From: Vibrio salilacus
GTDB lineage: Bacteria > Pseudomonadota > Gammaproteobacteria > Enterobacterales > Vibrionaceae
DNA: 64,000 bases
Reading direction: 5' to 3'
NCBI RefSeq assembly: GCF_002811245.1
Contig: NZ_NIVQ01000001.1
Span: forward strand, 124,001-188,000
Shown here: positions 45,182 to 55,598 of the stretch, in pieces
Layout: each line of letters begins with the position of its first letter
Position numbering within the stretch: the stretch's first letter is position 1
The notes under the pieces: model-generated
Database searches by the model: none
What the model was told of the DNA's origin: nothing
The model's input: the letters and a program-made list of their open reading frames with translations, nothing else
Program-made: the position numbers and the translations under genes

Positions 45182-46215
45182 AAAAGATACGAGTATTGAT
45201 TGTGGATGACTCACCTGTCTATCGCGCGTTGTTGTCACAGTTAATTAACTCAGATCCTGATCTAGAAGTGGTTGCTGCAGCGGAAGACCCGCTTCAAGCG
45301 CGCGAGTTGATTAAACAACACAACCCCGATGTGCTGACGTTAGACATCGAAATGCCGAAAATGAATGGGGTCCAGTTTTTAAAAAACGTAATGCGTTTGC
45401 GCCCCATGCCTGTGGTGATGATTTCGACTTTAACTCAACATGGAGCGGATGCTACGCTTGCCGCGCTCGAATTAGGGGCTGTCGACTACTTTCCCAAGCC
45501 ATCGGTAGAAAATACCGCAGAGATGCTCAACTACAAAAGTCTTGTCAACGATAAGATTAAGGTTGCCGCAGGTGCCAATGTCGCTTCGGTTATGCTTTCT
45601 GCTCCAGAAAAATTGGTGGTACCTAAGCATCATCATCACATCGAGTTGATCGCAATAGGCGCGTCCACCGGAGGAACAGAAGCGTTGAGAAAAGTATTGT
45701 CTTCCTTACCATCAGGGTTACCTCCAATTGTGATAACGCAACATATTAGTGCGAAGTTTTCCGCATCGTTTGCTCAGCGTTTAAATGATTACAGTGATAT
45801 CGAAGTCAAAGAGCTGACAGCAACTCAAGCACCATTAACTCAGGGTTGCGCGTATCTCGCTCCCGGGGATAAACACTTAACGGTATTACGGCGGGGCAGG
45901 CACCTCTATTGTCAACTTGATGACAGACCTGCGGTAAATCGTCACAAGCCATCGGTAGATGTCATGTTTGACGCTGTTGCAGAAACGGTAGGCGCAAAAG
46001 CGATTGGCGTCATCTTAACGGGTATGGGCCAAGACGGTGCGCATGGAATGCTCCGCATGAAACAACTTGGCGCTAGAACTATTGCACAAGACAAAGGCTC
46101 ATCGATTGTATGGGGGATGCCACGTGTTGCGATCGAAATGGGCGCAGCACTGTCGGTTGTCGATATTAACAAAGTAGCACAACAAATCGTTCATTATCTT
46201 TCACCGGATGGTTAG
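45178..46215 (+). CDS. cheB: CheB methylesterase
   Basis: The 345-residue protein has a receiver domain ([11 protein letters not shown]; phospho-Asp about 57 in [11 protein letters not shown]) and a C-terminal esterase with [14 protein letters not shown] (Ser about 163), ITQHISAKF (His) and MGQDGAHGM (Asp). Phosphorylation by CheA turns on removal of receptor methyl groups. The 4-bp ATGA overlap with cheD shows coupling. Confidence 0.95.
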   Translation: MKKIRVLIVDDSPVYRALLSQLINSDPDLEVVAAAEDPLQARELIKQHNPDVLTLDIEMPKMNGVQFLKNVMRLRPMPVVMISTLTQHGADATLAALELGAVDYFPKPSVENTAEMLNYKSLVNDKIKVAAGANVASVMLSAPEKLVVPKHHHHIELIAIGASTGGTEALRKVLSSLPSGLPPIVITQHISAKFSASFAQRLNDYSDIEVKELTATQAPLTQGCAYLAPGDKHLTVLRRGRHLYCQLDDRPAVNRHKPSVDVMFDAVAETVGAKAIGVILTGMGQDGAHGMLRMKQLGARTIAQDKGSSIVWGMPRVAIEMGAALSVVDINKVAQQIVHYLSPDG

Positions 46216-46243
46216 TTGCTGACATTATGTCAAGGAAGCAAAA

Positions 46244-47398
46244 ATGCTAATAGACAACAAACTTAATGTAAAAAAACGCTATGTGGTTGCTATCGGCCTG
46301 CAAATTATGCTGTTATTTATTGCACTCAATATGGCCTCCTCTATCGTCAATGTCGCGATGATGATTCTTGCGGCAGCTATTCCTTGGTTTGTCATTCAAA
46401 AACAACAAACGCAAGCAAGTGCGGTCGTCATAGAGACGAGCGAAAAAGAAATCTCTCGTTTTTATATTAGTCAGACACTGGATCTTATTTCTCATCAATT
46501 AAGTGAACCGCTTGATCATCAGCGCAGCGTCGTTGATGAATCTGTCGAGACGTTAAATGAAAGCTATTTTGCCTTACAGCAACTATCCGAAGAGCAGAAT
46601 AAAATCACCTCAGAGTTGGTTGAGAATTTACTCGGTAATCAAGATAACGAGAGCGATATCAGTAATGTGTTGCCCAAGACTGAAGTCATCATTCGTCAAT
46701 TTGTCGATACGCTGATCAATGTGTCGGATAAGAGTATTTCTGCGGTGCACAGTATTCATGATATGTCTGACAAGCTTGTCACGGTGTTCAAACTACTTGA
46801 ACAAGTGCGAGGTTTATCAGAGCAAACCAATTTGTTGGCATTGAATGCTGCGATAGAGGCTGCACGAGCCGGGGACGCAGGGCGTGGCTTTGCTGTCGTG
46901 GCACAAGAGGTGCGTAATCTTTCTGTAAAAGCAGAACAGTTAAATAGACAGATCGAGGCCGAAATTAACATCGCACAAAAAACGGTTGAGGAAGCCAATA
47001 AAACCGTGGGGGAAATGGCCTCGGTTGACATGACAGAGGCGATCGAATCAAAAGAAAAAGTCGATGAAATGTTGAAAGGGGTTCAACGGATGAGTCGATC
47101 TGTAGAGCAAGAGGTGTATAAAATAAGTTCAAGTGGCGATAGATTGCGAGTCCAAGTTGACAACGGAATTCGCGCGTTGCAATTTGCCGACATCATCACT
47201 CAACAAGGAGATTATGCTAAGCATAGCGTTGGCTATCTGCATTCACTCTCTGAGCTTTGTCAGCGTCACGATAGCGGATCGTTGTCAACCCAAGAGTTCA
47301 CCCAGCAAGCTAATCAACTACAACAGCAGATTTCTGATCGTGATGCGCCCGCCGCTGCACAGCACAGCATAGAAGAAGGTGAGGTAGAGCTGTTTTAA
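46244..47398 (+). CDS. Short membrane methyl-accepting chemotaxis-like protein
   Basis: The 384-residue protein has two close membrane helices (about 13-55) with almost no periplasmic loop and a cytoplasmic signalling domain with [20 protein letters not shown] and [17 protein letters not shown]. Without a sensing domain it must detect membrane or cytoplasmic state, or form heteromeric arrays with the triple-PAS receptor. It follows cheB in the same direction by 28 bp. Confidence 0.88.
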   Translation: MLIDNKLNVKKRYVVAIGLQIMLLFIALNMASSIVNVAMMILAAAIPWFVIQKQQTQASAVVIETSEKEISRFYISQTLDLISHQLSEPLDHQRSVVDESVETLNESYFALQQLSEEQNKITSELVENLLGNQDNESDISNVLPKTEVIIRQFVDTLINVSDKSISAVHSIHDMSDKLVTVFKLLEQVRGLSEQTNLLALNAAIEAARAGDAGRGFAVVAQEVRNLSVKAEQLNRQIEAEINIAQKTVEEANKTVGEMASVDMTEAIESKEKVDEMLKGVQRMSRSVEQEVYKISSSGDRLRVQVDNGIRALQFADIITQQGDYAKHSVGYLHSLSELCQRHDSGSLSTQEFTQQANQLQQQISDRDAPAAAQHSIEEGEVELF

Positions 47399-47443
47399 AA
47401 AACATATCGCGAGCCGAAAACGACAGATAGTGAGGAATAAACG

Positions 47444-47743
47444 ATGACAGTAGAAGCACAAGTAGACTCTACAGCAAAGCATATAACGATAATGATAGAG
47501 GGGGCTTTCGGATTTAATCTGGTTCAAGATTTTCGGCGTAGTTACAGTGATCGTCAAGAGTTTCGTTTTACCATCGACCTGCGTAAAGTTGATTACATCG
47601 ATAGCGCTGGTTTAGGTATGTTACTCAATATGCACAATTATCTCGGCCAACAAGATGGCACGATACGTATCACCAACACATTACCTCAAGTGAGGAAAAT
47701 ACTGACAATTTCTCGATTCGATAAAAAATTCGATATTGAGTAA
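47444..47743 (+). CDS. STAS anti-anti-sigma-type protein
   Basis: The 99-residue STAS domain has TIDLRKVDYIDSAGLGMLLN, where DSAG is the phospho-Ser loop of SpoIIAA-like proteins. The next gene encodes a PP2C phosphatase fused to a kinase-like ATPase, so the pair forms a partner-switch: the kinase phosphorylates the Ser and the phosphatase removes it. The target at the che cluster is unknown. Confidence 0.9.
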   Translation: MTVEAQVDSTAKHITIMIEGAFGFNLVQDFRRSYSDRQEFRFTIDLRKVDYIDSAGLGMLLNMHNYLGQQDGTIRITNTLPQVRKILTISRFDKKFDIE

Positions 47744-47760
47744 ATGACGAAGGAGATCGT

Positions 47761-49458
47761 ATGCATGTAATGATCGTAGACGACCATGCAACGAATAGAG
47801 AACTATGTCGTTTTATGTTGAGTCATCTCGCCGAGCAGGTGACTACGTTTGAAAATGGTCAAGGTGTTGTAGCGGCAATGAAACAAATGGAGTCTCTGCC
47901 AGATGTTATTTTGCTTGATGTCATGATGCCAGTGAAAGATGGCTTTACCACTGCCCAAGAAATTCGACATGCTTTTCCTGATATACATATGCCAATTATA
48001 TTTTTAACGGTGTTGGACGACGATACGTCGTTTGAGCGCTGCTTAAATTATGGCGATGATTTTATTCTCAAGCCGATTGAACGCAGTGTGATCACGGCTA
48101 AAGTTCAAGCTCACTATCGTATTGTCCGCATACACAACCAAGTGATGGAGCAGCGTGATGAACTAAGCCAGTTTCATGAACAAGTGCGTTATGAATATGC
48201 GATAGCCGAGTCTATCTTTTCTAATCTGATGCTTGAGATGAGTGCCCAAGTGCAAAATATCTATGGCATCAATTATCTTTCGACCCCTTCAACCGTATTC
48301 AATGGGGATTTAATCGTGGTCGCCAATCGACCTCATGGTGGCGTTTATGTGATGATTGCTGATGCGACCGGGCATGGTCTGCCTGCTGCCATTTCGGCTA
48401 TTCCGGCTACCCGCGCTTTTTTTTCGATGGCGTCAAAAGGTTTATCTTTGGGAGAAATTGTACGTGAAGTGAATGAAGTATTGGTGCGCTTTCTGCCGAT
48501 GGGTATGATGCTTGCCGCGAGTATTTTTGAAGTGCGTGCTAATGGCTTTGAAGTGTCTTGGTGGGGAGGAGGGTTACCTGACGGGTATTTGATTGATCGT
48601 CAAGGAGACATCGTACACCGTCTGGTGTCAACTCACATGCCGCTTGGGGTGCTTAAGCCGTACGAATTTGAAGCAGACATTGTCAATTTCCGTTTAGAGC
48701 CAGATCAACAAATTATCTGTTATACCGATGGTGTCATCGAAGCCTCAGATGAACATGGCGAGCAGTTTGGCCAAGAACGGCTAGAGAAAGTATTCAAACA
48801 AAATCGCGCCATTATCCCAACACTTTACGATTCAGTCCGTCAGTTTGCCGATAAAACGGTAGGCGATGACTTATCTATCTTAGCCATGACATTTCCTATT
48901 TCAAATGCTAACAGCCAAATTGCACCGCCTAATGAGGTCGTTCTTAATCATATACCTATCAAATCAAATCTTAAGCTATGTGGCAGCGCGTTGCGTGGCA
49001 TTAGCGTGATGACAGAGGTTCGTAAATTTCTAGCCGGTATTCTACACGGTGGTGTGCATCTTGATTTGGTTTGTTCAGTGCTTTCTGAGTTGTTTGCCAA
49101 CGCAATTGAACATGGTTTGTTAAAATTGGACTCGTCAATTAAAGAGGAGCAGGACGGGTTTTTTCTATTTTACCAACTTCGCGAACAGAAGCTGAAGCAG
49201 ATCGGCGATGATATGTGGGTTGAGCTCATGATTGACTATGATCCCATTCAGGCACGCTTAACCATGCAGCTAGAGCATAATGGTGAAGGGTTTGACTATC
49301 ACATACGCGGTAGCAGCCCAGAGAAGTCATTCACACATGGTCGCGGCATTGTTCTTGCTTCTGAATTATGTGATTCATTAGAATATTCGAAACAGGGGCG
49401 AAGTGTTACTGCGGTTTATTCACTGTCGGTAGCGCATCACTTTCCGAGCTCAAGCTAG
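47761..49458 (+). CDS. REC-PP2C-HATPase switch protein
   Basis: The 565-residue protein has a receiver domain (about 1-120, phospho-Asp in VILLDVMMP), a coiled linker, a SpoIIE/RsbU-type PP2C domain (about 180-380, with DATGHGLPAAI and CYTDGVIEASDEHG and GDDLSILAM) and an anti-sigma-type ATPase (about 420-560, with LSELFANAIEHGL and HGRGIVLASELCD). It can both dephosphorylate and phosphorylate the STAS protein encoded 17 bp upstream. The receiver may take phosphate from CheA, linking chemotaxis to a stress or biofilm output; that is inference. A parS2 site follows. Confidence 0.92.
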   Translation: MHVMIVDDHATNRELCRFMLSHLAEQVTTFENGQGVVAAMKQMESLPDVILLDVMMPVKDGFTTAQEIRHAFPDIHMPIIFLTVLDDDTSFERCLNYGDDFILKPIERSVITAKVQAHYRIVRIHNQVMEQRDELSQFHEQVRYEYAIAESIFSNLMLEMSAQVQNIYGINYLSTPSTVFNGDLIVVANRPHGGVYVMIADATGHGLPAAISAIPATRAFFSMASKGLSLGEIVREVNEVLVRFLPMGMMLAASIFEVRANGFEVSWWGGGLPDGYLIDRQGDIVHRLVSTHMPLGVLKPYEFEADIVNFRLEPDQQIICYTDGVIEASDEHGEQFGQERLEKVFKQNRAIIPTLYDSVRQFADKTVGDDLSILAMTFPISNANSQIAPPNEVVLNHIPIKSNLKLCGSALRGISVMTEVRKFLAGILHGGVHLDLVCSVLSELFANAIEHGLLKLDSSIKEEQDGFFLFYQLREQKLKQIGDDMWVELMIDYDPIQARLTMQLEHNGEGFDYHIRGSSPEKSFTHGRGIVLASELCDSLEYSKQGRSVTAVYSLSVAHHFPSSS

Positions 49459-49463
49459 GGTTA

Positions 49464-49476
49464 TTTACAGTGTAAA
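49464..49476. repeat. parS2 centromere site
   Basis: TTTACAGTGTAAA, exact match, starting 6 bp after the stop of the PP2C gene and about 18 kb from the iterons. Confidence 0.88.
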
Positions 49477-49576
49477 AAACATCTAGTGATGTAAGCCTTA
49501 AAACGTCACACTTTTGATACAGTCCCGCGAATATTTTCTATACACTGAAGTCTGGAAGTATTAAGGACAGAATGAC

Positions 49577-51256
49577 ATGTGGGATAAATTTGTCGCGTTT
49601 TCTGACGATAACACTCAGGTAATAGCTAAGCTTTTGTCTGATATTACTGTTGACTCAAATTTCGATACGCGCGGCCTAAACGAAGCACTTGCCGCGATAG
49701 ATGCAAGTGACCTTTATCTAATCGAAGAGGCGGTGACTAAGTTTATCAATTACGCCAAGGAAATGAAGAGCGAGGCCTACGTTGGGGTTGCTATCGCTGA
49801 AGTCAGAGATGCGTCAATTAAGATTGAGCTTTCTGAGCAAGATATGCTGGCAAGTATGATCGTCACTGGGCCTTATCGAGGAAAGCCGTTAAGAGGGCCG
49901 CAAATTGTTCAAGCGCTAGCAGAAGCGCATGTAACCAAAGGCATCAACAAACTAGCACTAAAAAAAGTCTTGGTGATGAGTCATCAGTTAAAACCAGGCG
50001 AAACATTTACCCAACCCATCGCCAAAGGTAAAGATCCCATCCAAGGCACTGACGCTAAATTTATTCCACTGGTTGACGATCCCACCAAACAAATACTCGC
50101 GCCTAAGGAATCTTCTCCTGGTGGTAAAGTTGATATGCTTAATTTAGGCGAAACCATAAATGTTGCGGAAAATCAGCCTATAATGAAGCGTGTTCCTGCG
50201 ACCAAAGGGACGACTGGCTTGACTGTTCAAGGCAAACCTATTCCGCCAAAACCGGGCAGCGATGCCGAGTTAAAAGTCGGCAAAGGAACCATAATCTCTC
50301 CTGATGATCCGAACATTTTAATTGCTGAAGTTGCGGGCATGCCGATCCTAAAAGAACGCAGTGCCGACGTTGAAAATGCTTTGTGTTTGCCCACTATTGG
50401 TGTGGCGACGGGGCATGTGAAATTCAAGGGCAACGTTGTCGTACTTGGTGATATCGAGTCAGATATGGTGGTTCGAGTAACCGGGTCCTTGACGGTCGGC
50501 GGATTTATCGAGTCAGCGGATGTTCAAGTTCAAGGTGATATTGAAGTCGCAAAAGGCATTATTGGCCACAATGTGTCTGAGAACGAGAAAAAGAGCTGTG
50601 TCGTAAAATCCGGTGGCTCTATCACCGCCAACTACGCACAGTTTTCTGAACTGCAGGCAGCGAATGATATCAAACTCAGTGTTCACTGTATGAGTAATGA
50701 ATTGCGCTGTGGTCATGACCTCGTGGTTTGTGATGCTTCTGAAAAGCAAGGTACGCTCAGTGGTGGCCGCGCCAAGGTTGGCGGAAAAATAACTTGTGTA
50801 AACTTAGGGGTCGAGGGAGACACGGCCACCTACGTGCATGCTTTTGCTCGCTTTCAAATGTACAAAGATAAGAAAGCCAAGCTTAAAGATCAGTATAGTC
50901 AAGCTCAAGAAAGTACCATGAATTTGGTGCGTAAAGAGCTCGAGTTGAAAAAAATACCTAAGTCTGAGCGAACACCCGAGCAAGAACAAAAGCTAGAGCA
51001 AGATAAACAAGCAGCTAATGAATATTTAGAGAAAGTTAAAGACGTACGTGATAACCATGACAATGAACTTGAGATTGCCCTCGAAGAAGCAGTCGTTGAG
51101 GTTAAGGGTAAAGTTTACAGTCATGTTACGGTCCAGTTTGGTGATGAAAAGGTTATTACTAAACGTAGTCACGGCGCGAGTGTTTTTACATTCAATCAGT
51201 TTGAAATTAAGTTCACATCGATGTTCGAAGAAGATGATTTAGAACAACAGCTTTAG
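49577..51256 (+). CDS. FapA-family (DUF342) protein
   Basis: The 559-residue protein is a FapA/DUF342 protein: an N-terminal segment, the PIAKGKDPIQGTDAKF and SSPGGKVDML region, then a right-handed beta-helix of short repeats (GHVKFKGNVVVLGDIESDM, SGGSITANYAQFSELQAAND; about 275-440) and a coiled coil (about 430-500). Members are cytoplasmic and linked to cell-surface sensing or polymer handling, with no defined enzyme activity. It is monocistronic with its own terminator. Confidence 0.88.
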   Translation: MWDKFVAFSDDNTQVIAKLLSDITVDSNFDTRGLNEALAAIDASDLYLIEEAVTKFINYAKEMKSEAYVGVAIAEVRDASIKIELSEQDMLASMIVTGPYRGKPLRGPQIVQALAEAHVTKGINKLALKKVLVMSHQLKPGETFTQPIAKGKDPIQGTDAKFIPLVDDPTKQILAPKESSPGGKVDMLNLGETINVAENQPIMKRVPATKGTTGLTVQGKPIPPKPGSDAELKVGKGTIISPDDPNILIAEVAGMPILKERSADVENALCLPTIGVATGHVKFKGNVVVLGDIESDMVVRVTGSLTVGGFIESADVQVQGDIEVAKGIIGHNVSENEKKSCVVKSGGSITANYAQFSELQAANDIKLSVHCMSNELRCGHDLVVCDASEKQGTLSGGRAKVGGKITCVNLGVEGDTATYVHAFARFQMYKDKKAKLKDQYSQAQESTMNLVRKELELKKIPKSERTPEQEQKLEQDKQAANEYLEKVKDVRDNHDNELEIALEEAVVEVKGKVYSHVTVQFGDEKVITKRSHGASVFTFNQFEIKFTSMFEEDDLEQQL

Positions 51257-51273
51257 TGATTTACCACCCATAA

Positions 51274-51306
51274 AACACCCGCAGCAAGCACTGCGGGTGT
51301 TTTTTA
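51274..51306 (+). terminator. Terminator of the FapA-family gene
   Basis: AACACCCGCAG and CTGCGGGTGTT form a perfect 11-bp stem with loop CAAGCA, followed by TTTTT. It lies 18 bp after the stop. Confidence 0.93.
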
Positions 51307-51363
51307 TTTAAGGAGAGTTTAAGTTTCTTATTCACATAGATCTTTGTGTCAGGCTGTTTTTGG

Positions 51364-51543
51364 TCATCCAATACTCATTGATGGGGTTGAGGTACGCTGT
51401 TCTACTTCTATTGGTTGTGCGTAGCGAAGTGATGGTTCGAATGATGGCCGATCGCTTTTCAATCAGGCCGACCGAGCGCTGTACCAAGCCAAGAGTTTAG
51501 GGCGAAACCGAGTGGTGGCTGCTAGCGCTGAGAAATCAGCATA
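51364..51543 (+). pseudogene. GGDEF-domain remnant (diguanylate cyclase tail)
   Basis: One frame reads IDGVEVRCSTSIGCA, a stop, then NQADRALYQAKSLGRNRVVA and a final TAA. This is the C-terminal end of a GGDEF domain (the strand before and the ALYQAK-GRN-V helix). The signature GGDEF and everything before it are gone, and an in-frame TAG lies inside. The gene was lost by deletion; the remnant has no promoter or start. Confidence 0.75.
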
Positions 51544-51569
51544 ATGTGCGGTTGCCAGCCGCTTGCTAA

Positions 51570-51582
51570 TTTACATTGTAAA
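51570..51582. repeat. parS2 centromere site
   Basis: TTTACATTGTAAA, exact match; its last two bases are part of the terminator hairpin of the UspA gene. It is the outermost site seen on this side, about 20 kb from the iterons. Confidence 0.87.
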
Positions 51583-51606
51583 CGGGCTTCCTAAAGGAAG
51601 CCCGTT
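51581..51606 (-). terminator. Terminator of the UspA-family gene
   Basis: AACGGGCTTCC and GGAAGCCCGTT form a perfect 11-bp stem with a 4-base loop. On the minus strand it follows the UspA stop by 15 bp and runs into a parS2 site (TTTACA) instead of a clean T-run. Confidence 0.8.
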
Positions 51607-51621
51607 GTCAGTTTGGCTCGA

Positions 51622-52041
51622 TTAGATAGGCACAACAAGAATATCGATCGGCGATTTATCCACTAAGTGTTTGGAGTATGAGACAATTTTGCTCCAAAAA
51701 TCATGATGATGACCGCACAGCAACAGATCAACTTGTTTGTCTTCGATGGTCGCTTTTAGCTTGTTAGCTAAGTCGCCGGTGCCGACTAAGATGTGCTTGA
51801 TTGGATGCTCGCTATAGGCTTCAAAAGCGCGAATCTGAGCTATCGTGTGTTCACCGAAAGGCCGTTGAGTGTCATTGGCTTGAATATCCGCCACTTCAGG
51901 ATAGATTTCACCGTGCGAACCATCAATATGAATGAAGGATATCTCCGCATTGGTCAATGTCGCTAAGTAATTCGCTTTGTCTATTAGCTCCTTCGTTTCT
52001 TCGCTGAGTTCTAGTGCAACGAGAATATGTTTGTAGTTCAT
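51622..52041 (-). CDS. Universal stress protein (UspA family)
   Basis: The 139-residue protein has the UspA alpha/beta fold, starting MNYKHILVALELSEETKELI, with LLLCGHHHDFWSKIVSYSKHL and DILVVPI at the end. The usual GxxGxxxxxxxxxG(S/T) ATP loop is altered (His-rich), so it is of the UspA type that does not bind ATP. It responds to stress or growth arrest. It is monocistronic. Confidence 0.9.
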   Translation of the reverse strand: MNYKHILVALELSEETKELIDKANYLATLTNAEISFIHIDGSHGEIYPEVADIQANDTQRPFGEHTIAQIRAFEAYSEHPIKHILVGTGDLANKLKATIEDKQVDLLLCGHHHDFWSKIVSYSKHLVDKSPIDILVVPI

Positions 52042-52235
52042 AATAGTGACCTTATTGTAGCTCGCTTAATCTAAGCATAATCTCTAAGTGACAATAAAGT
52101 TGTCGCGAATGTCTCGAAAATAGCAAAATCTTTACTTCGCCGCCAAACGAGGAAATTTATTTCGGTGAACTGAGCCTCATTTACGGCGTTTTTTATCGCT
52201 ACACTGGAATCAGTGAATGTAATTGATCGGAGTAA

Positions 52236-53627
<1,392 letters not shown>

Positions 53628-53632
53628 TGACA

Positions 53633-53659
53633 GGGAGCTTTCGAGCTCCCTTCTTTCTA
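53633..53659 (+). terminator. Terminator of the GH1 gene
   Basis: GGGAGCT-TTCG-AGCTCCC, a 7-bp stem with the stable UUCG loop, followed by TTCTTTCT, just after the GH1 stop. Confidence 0.85.
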
Positions 53660-53783
53660 CCTACAACTATTGTTATTACCACTTGGTGAGAAAATACCGC
53701 GGAAAGATATTGTGTATTCTCGCAGTATAAGAATAGAATTTGCTCGTGACTCTAAGGTGACGATACAAATAAGTGTGAACTCT

Positions 53784-54509
53784 ATGAAGCAAAATAGTGG
53801 ACAAGTTAACGAGAAGGTATTGCAGCTTTTAATGCAAGTTGCAGTTAATGATCACCCTGTGACAGCAAAGCAGCTTAGTGAGCAATTAGGTACGCCGATC
53901 AGTAGCTTATATCGCCATTTGAAGCTGCTGCGTGAATGGAACCTGATTGAAGAAAGTCCGAATGACAAAACCTTGATCATCGGTCCGGCAGCTTTGCTAT
54001 TAATGCGCAGCTATCAAACCAGTCAGCACGATTTAGATGTGGTTGACACTGTACTGAACCGACTGCAAAAGCAGACCGGCGAAATGGCCGCTTACATGGT
54101 TCCGGTCGGGTATCGAGCATTGTGTGTTAGTCGCAAAGAGAGCATGCAGGCGCTTCGTTGCAGCTACGTCCAGGGTCAAAGTCAACCCCTGCTACGAGGC
54201 GCCTCATCTAAAGTAATGCTCGCTTACCTGCCTCAGGCTCGCTGTGACAAAATTCTGCGCTATTTTGACGAGCACCAACGCATTGAACAGTGGCAACAAG
54301 AGCTGGTGCAGATCCGTAGTCAAGGTTATGCGGTGAGTACATCAGAAATTGATGTTGGGGTATCTGGTATCAGCGCTCCGGTCATGAAAGGTTCCAAACT
54401 GGTCGGGGCGATTTCGGTGATGGCGCCTGCACATCGAGTTCAAATGAATCAACAAAGGATTATTCTTCACGTTCTTCAAGCAGCAAGGGCTTTGCCCCCC
54501 GAGAGGTAA
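53784..54509 (+). CDS. IclR-family transcriptional regulator
   Basis: From ATG 53784 the protein has 241 residues: an IclR winged helix (VTAKQLSEQLGTPISSLYRHLKLL, about 25-48) and an effector domain ending with GSKLVGAISVMAPAHRVQMN. Earlier in-frame codons reach 53670 but run through a region after the GH1 terminator. It is downstream of the GH1 gene on the same strand and overlaps the next gene by one base, so the two form a unit. The inducer is unknown. Confidence 0.85.
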   Translation: MKQNSGQVNEKVLQLLMQVAVNDHPVTAKQLSEQLGTPISSLYRHLKLLREWNLIEESPNDKTLIIGPAALLLMRSYQTSQHDLDVVDTVLNRLQKQTGEMAAYMVPVGYRALCVSRKESMQALRCSYVQGQSQPLLRGASSKVMLAYLPQARCDKILRYFDEHQRIEQWQQELVQIRSQGYAVSTSEIDVGVSGISAPVMKGSKLVGAISVMAPAHRVQMNQQRIILHVLQAARALPPER

Positions 54510-55348
54510 TGGAAATGTTTGGGTTATTTCGCCGTCACAATCAACATAATTCTGCACAACTGACGTCGCAACGTTTAGTCATGCTTAGCGTAAGCGAATC
54601 GCTTAAACCCATGAGTCAGGTTGAGTTCGATATGGCTAATCAGAACTTAGAAGAGAGTTATCAATGGATGATCGATAATCACGGCCAGCGTTGGTTTAAC
54701 GGTGGTCATTTTAATCTGAGTGTCAGATCCCGTGGTGAATACCAGTTGCACTTAAGCCAATGTTTAGGCTCTGCGGCTATGCCAGTTGTGTTGACCAATC
54801 ACAGTGAAACCTTACTTCACTCATTACCTTTGCTTCACTCGCCAAAGCGAGAATTAGGTATTGTGCACATCGGGCGTCAGTTTGAACTTAAAGACTCTTT
54901 GGAGCCAGAGCAGGGCAGTGCCTTTCACTTTGCTCTTTCTCGTTATAATGAATGTCGGCTATTTTGTCTTGGTATCGATCACGCTCTGGTGGAAAACCGA
55001 TGGACTGACTATGCGCAAGATCTTGGCTGTGATTGGTTGACCATGGAAGAATGCTCTTTTAGTCATCGTTTTCAAGTCAAACAACAATTGGCCAGTTACT
55101 TAACCCATTGTGATGATGTGATCATCAATATCGACTTGGCTTGCCTCTATCCACGTTCCCAGTTAGAAAATCAGACGGCACTAGAGGTACAAATGGTCAA
55201 TAGAATGCTGCGTCAGTTAATGATTTGTGGCAAAGTTCGCCTGATTCAGTTGGTTGGCTATAAAGACAAGCATCTCTACTCGAAACAGACGCAAAGTATA
55301 CTGCACGAGTTGGAAGCCTTGGTTGCTTTGCGCGATAGAGCAGCGTAG
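54509..55348 (+). CDS. Ureohydrolase-fold protein lacking metal ligands
   Basis: The 279-residue protein follows the arginase/formimidoylglutamase fold in order, but the metal motifs are changed. The GGDHS position reads TNHSE (about 96-100), DAHxD reads HIGRQFE (about 120-126), and SxDxDxxDP reads INIDLACLYP (about 194-203). At most one or two of the expected Asp/His ligands remain, so it is unlikely to be a manganese ureohydrolase. It is coupled to the IclR gene (TAATG). A regulatory or scaffolding pseudoenzyme is possible. Assignment rests on pattern only. Confidence 0.65.
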   Translation: MEMFGLFRRHNQHNSAQLTSQRLVMLSVSESLKPMSQVEFDMANQNLEESYQWMIDNHGQRWFNGGHFNLSVRSRGEYQLHLSQCLGSAAMPVVLTNHSETLLHSLPLLHSPKRELGIVHIGRQFELKDSLEPEQGSAFHFALSRYNECRLFCLGIDHALVENRWTDYAQDLGCDWLTMEECSFSHRFQVKQQLASYLTHCDDVIINIDLACLYPRSQLENQTALEVQMVNRMLRQLMICGKVRLIQLVGYKDKHLYSKQTQSILHELEALVALRDRAA

Positions 55349-55361
55349 GGGCTAGTTACAC

Positions 55362-55384
55362 AAAAGCTGGCGGTTAAGCCAGCT
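55362..55384 (-). terminator. Terminator overlapping the 38-residue ORF
   Basis: On the minus strand AAGCTGGC-TTAACC-GCCAGCTT followed by TTG. The stem begins in the last codons of the small ORF at 55374-55490 and also faces the ureohydrolase-like gene on the plus strand. Confidence 0.75.
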
Positions 55385-55490
55385 TAGTACGGTGAATTTG
55401 CGCGTGATTATGATTGCTCGCGTTTTTGTTCGACTCTTTCCAGTACTGAATACGAACGCGATGCAATTGCGCTTTTCTCATTTTTTTCAT
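55374..55490 (-). CDS. Small basic protein of 38 residues
   Basis: ATG 55490 follows GAGGGATTATC, a strong ribosome site. The product is MKKMRKAQLHRVRIQYWKES and a 18-residue His/Asn-rich tail, very basic at the N-terminus. A rho-independent terminator overlaps its stop. Short ORFs with good translation signals and their own terminator are likely real. I know no function. Confidence 0.6.
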   Translation of the reverse strand: MKKMRKAQLHRVRIQYWKESNKNASNHNHAQIHRTKLA

Positions 55491-55598
55491 GATAATCCCT
55501 CACTTAAAAACAACATTGCTCATCAATGATCTTTTGTGAACCCAGTTCCTCATGAACAAAAGATAATGTAGCGGCCAACGGACAAAATATCTAGGCTT

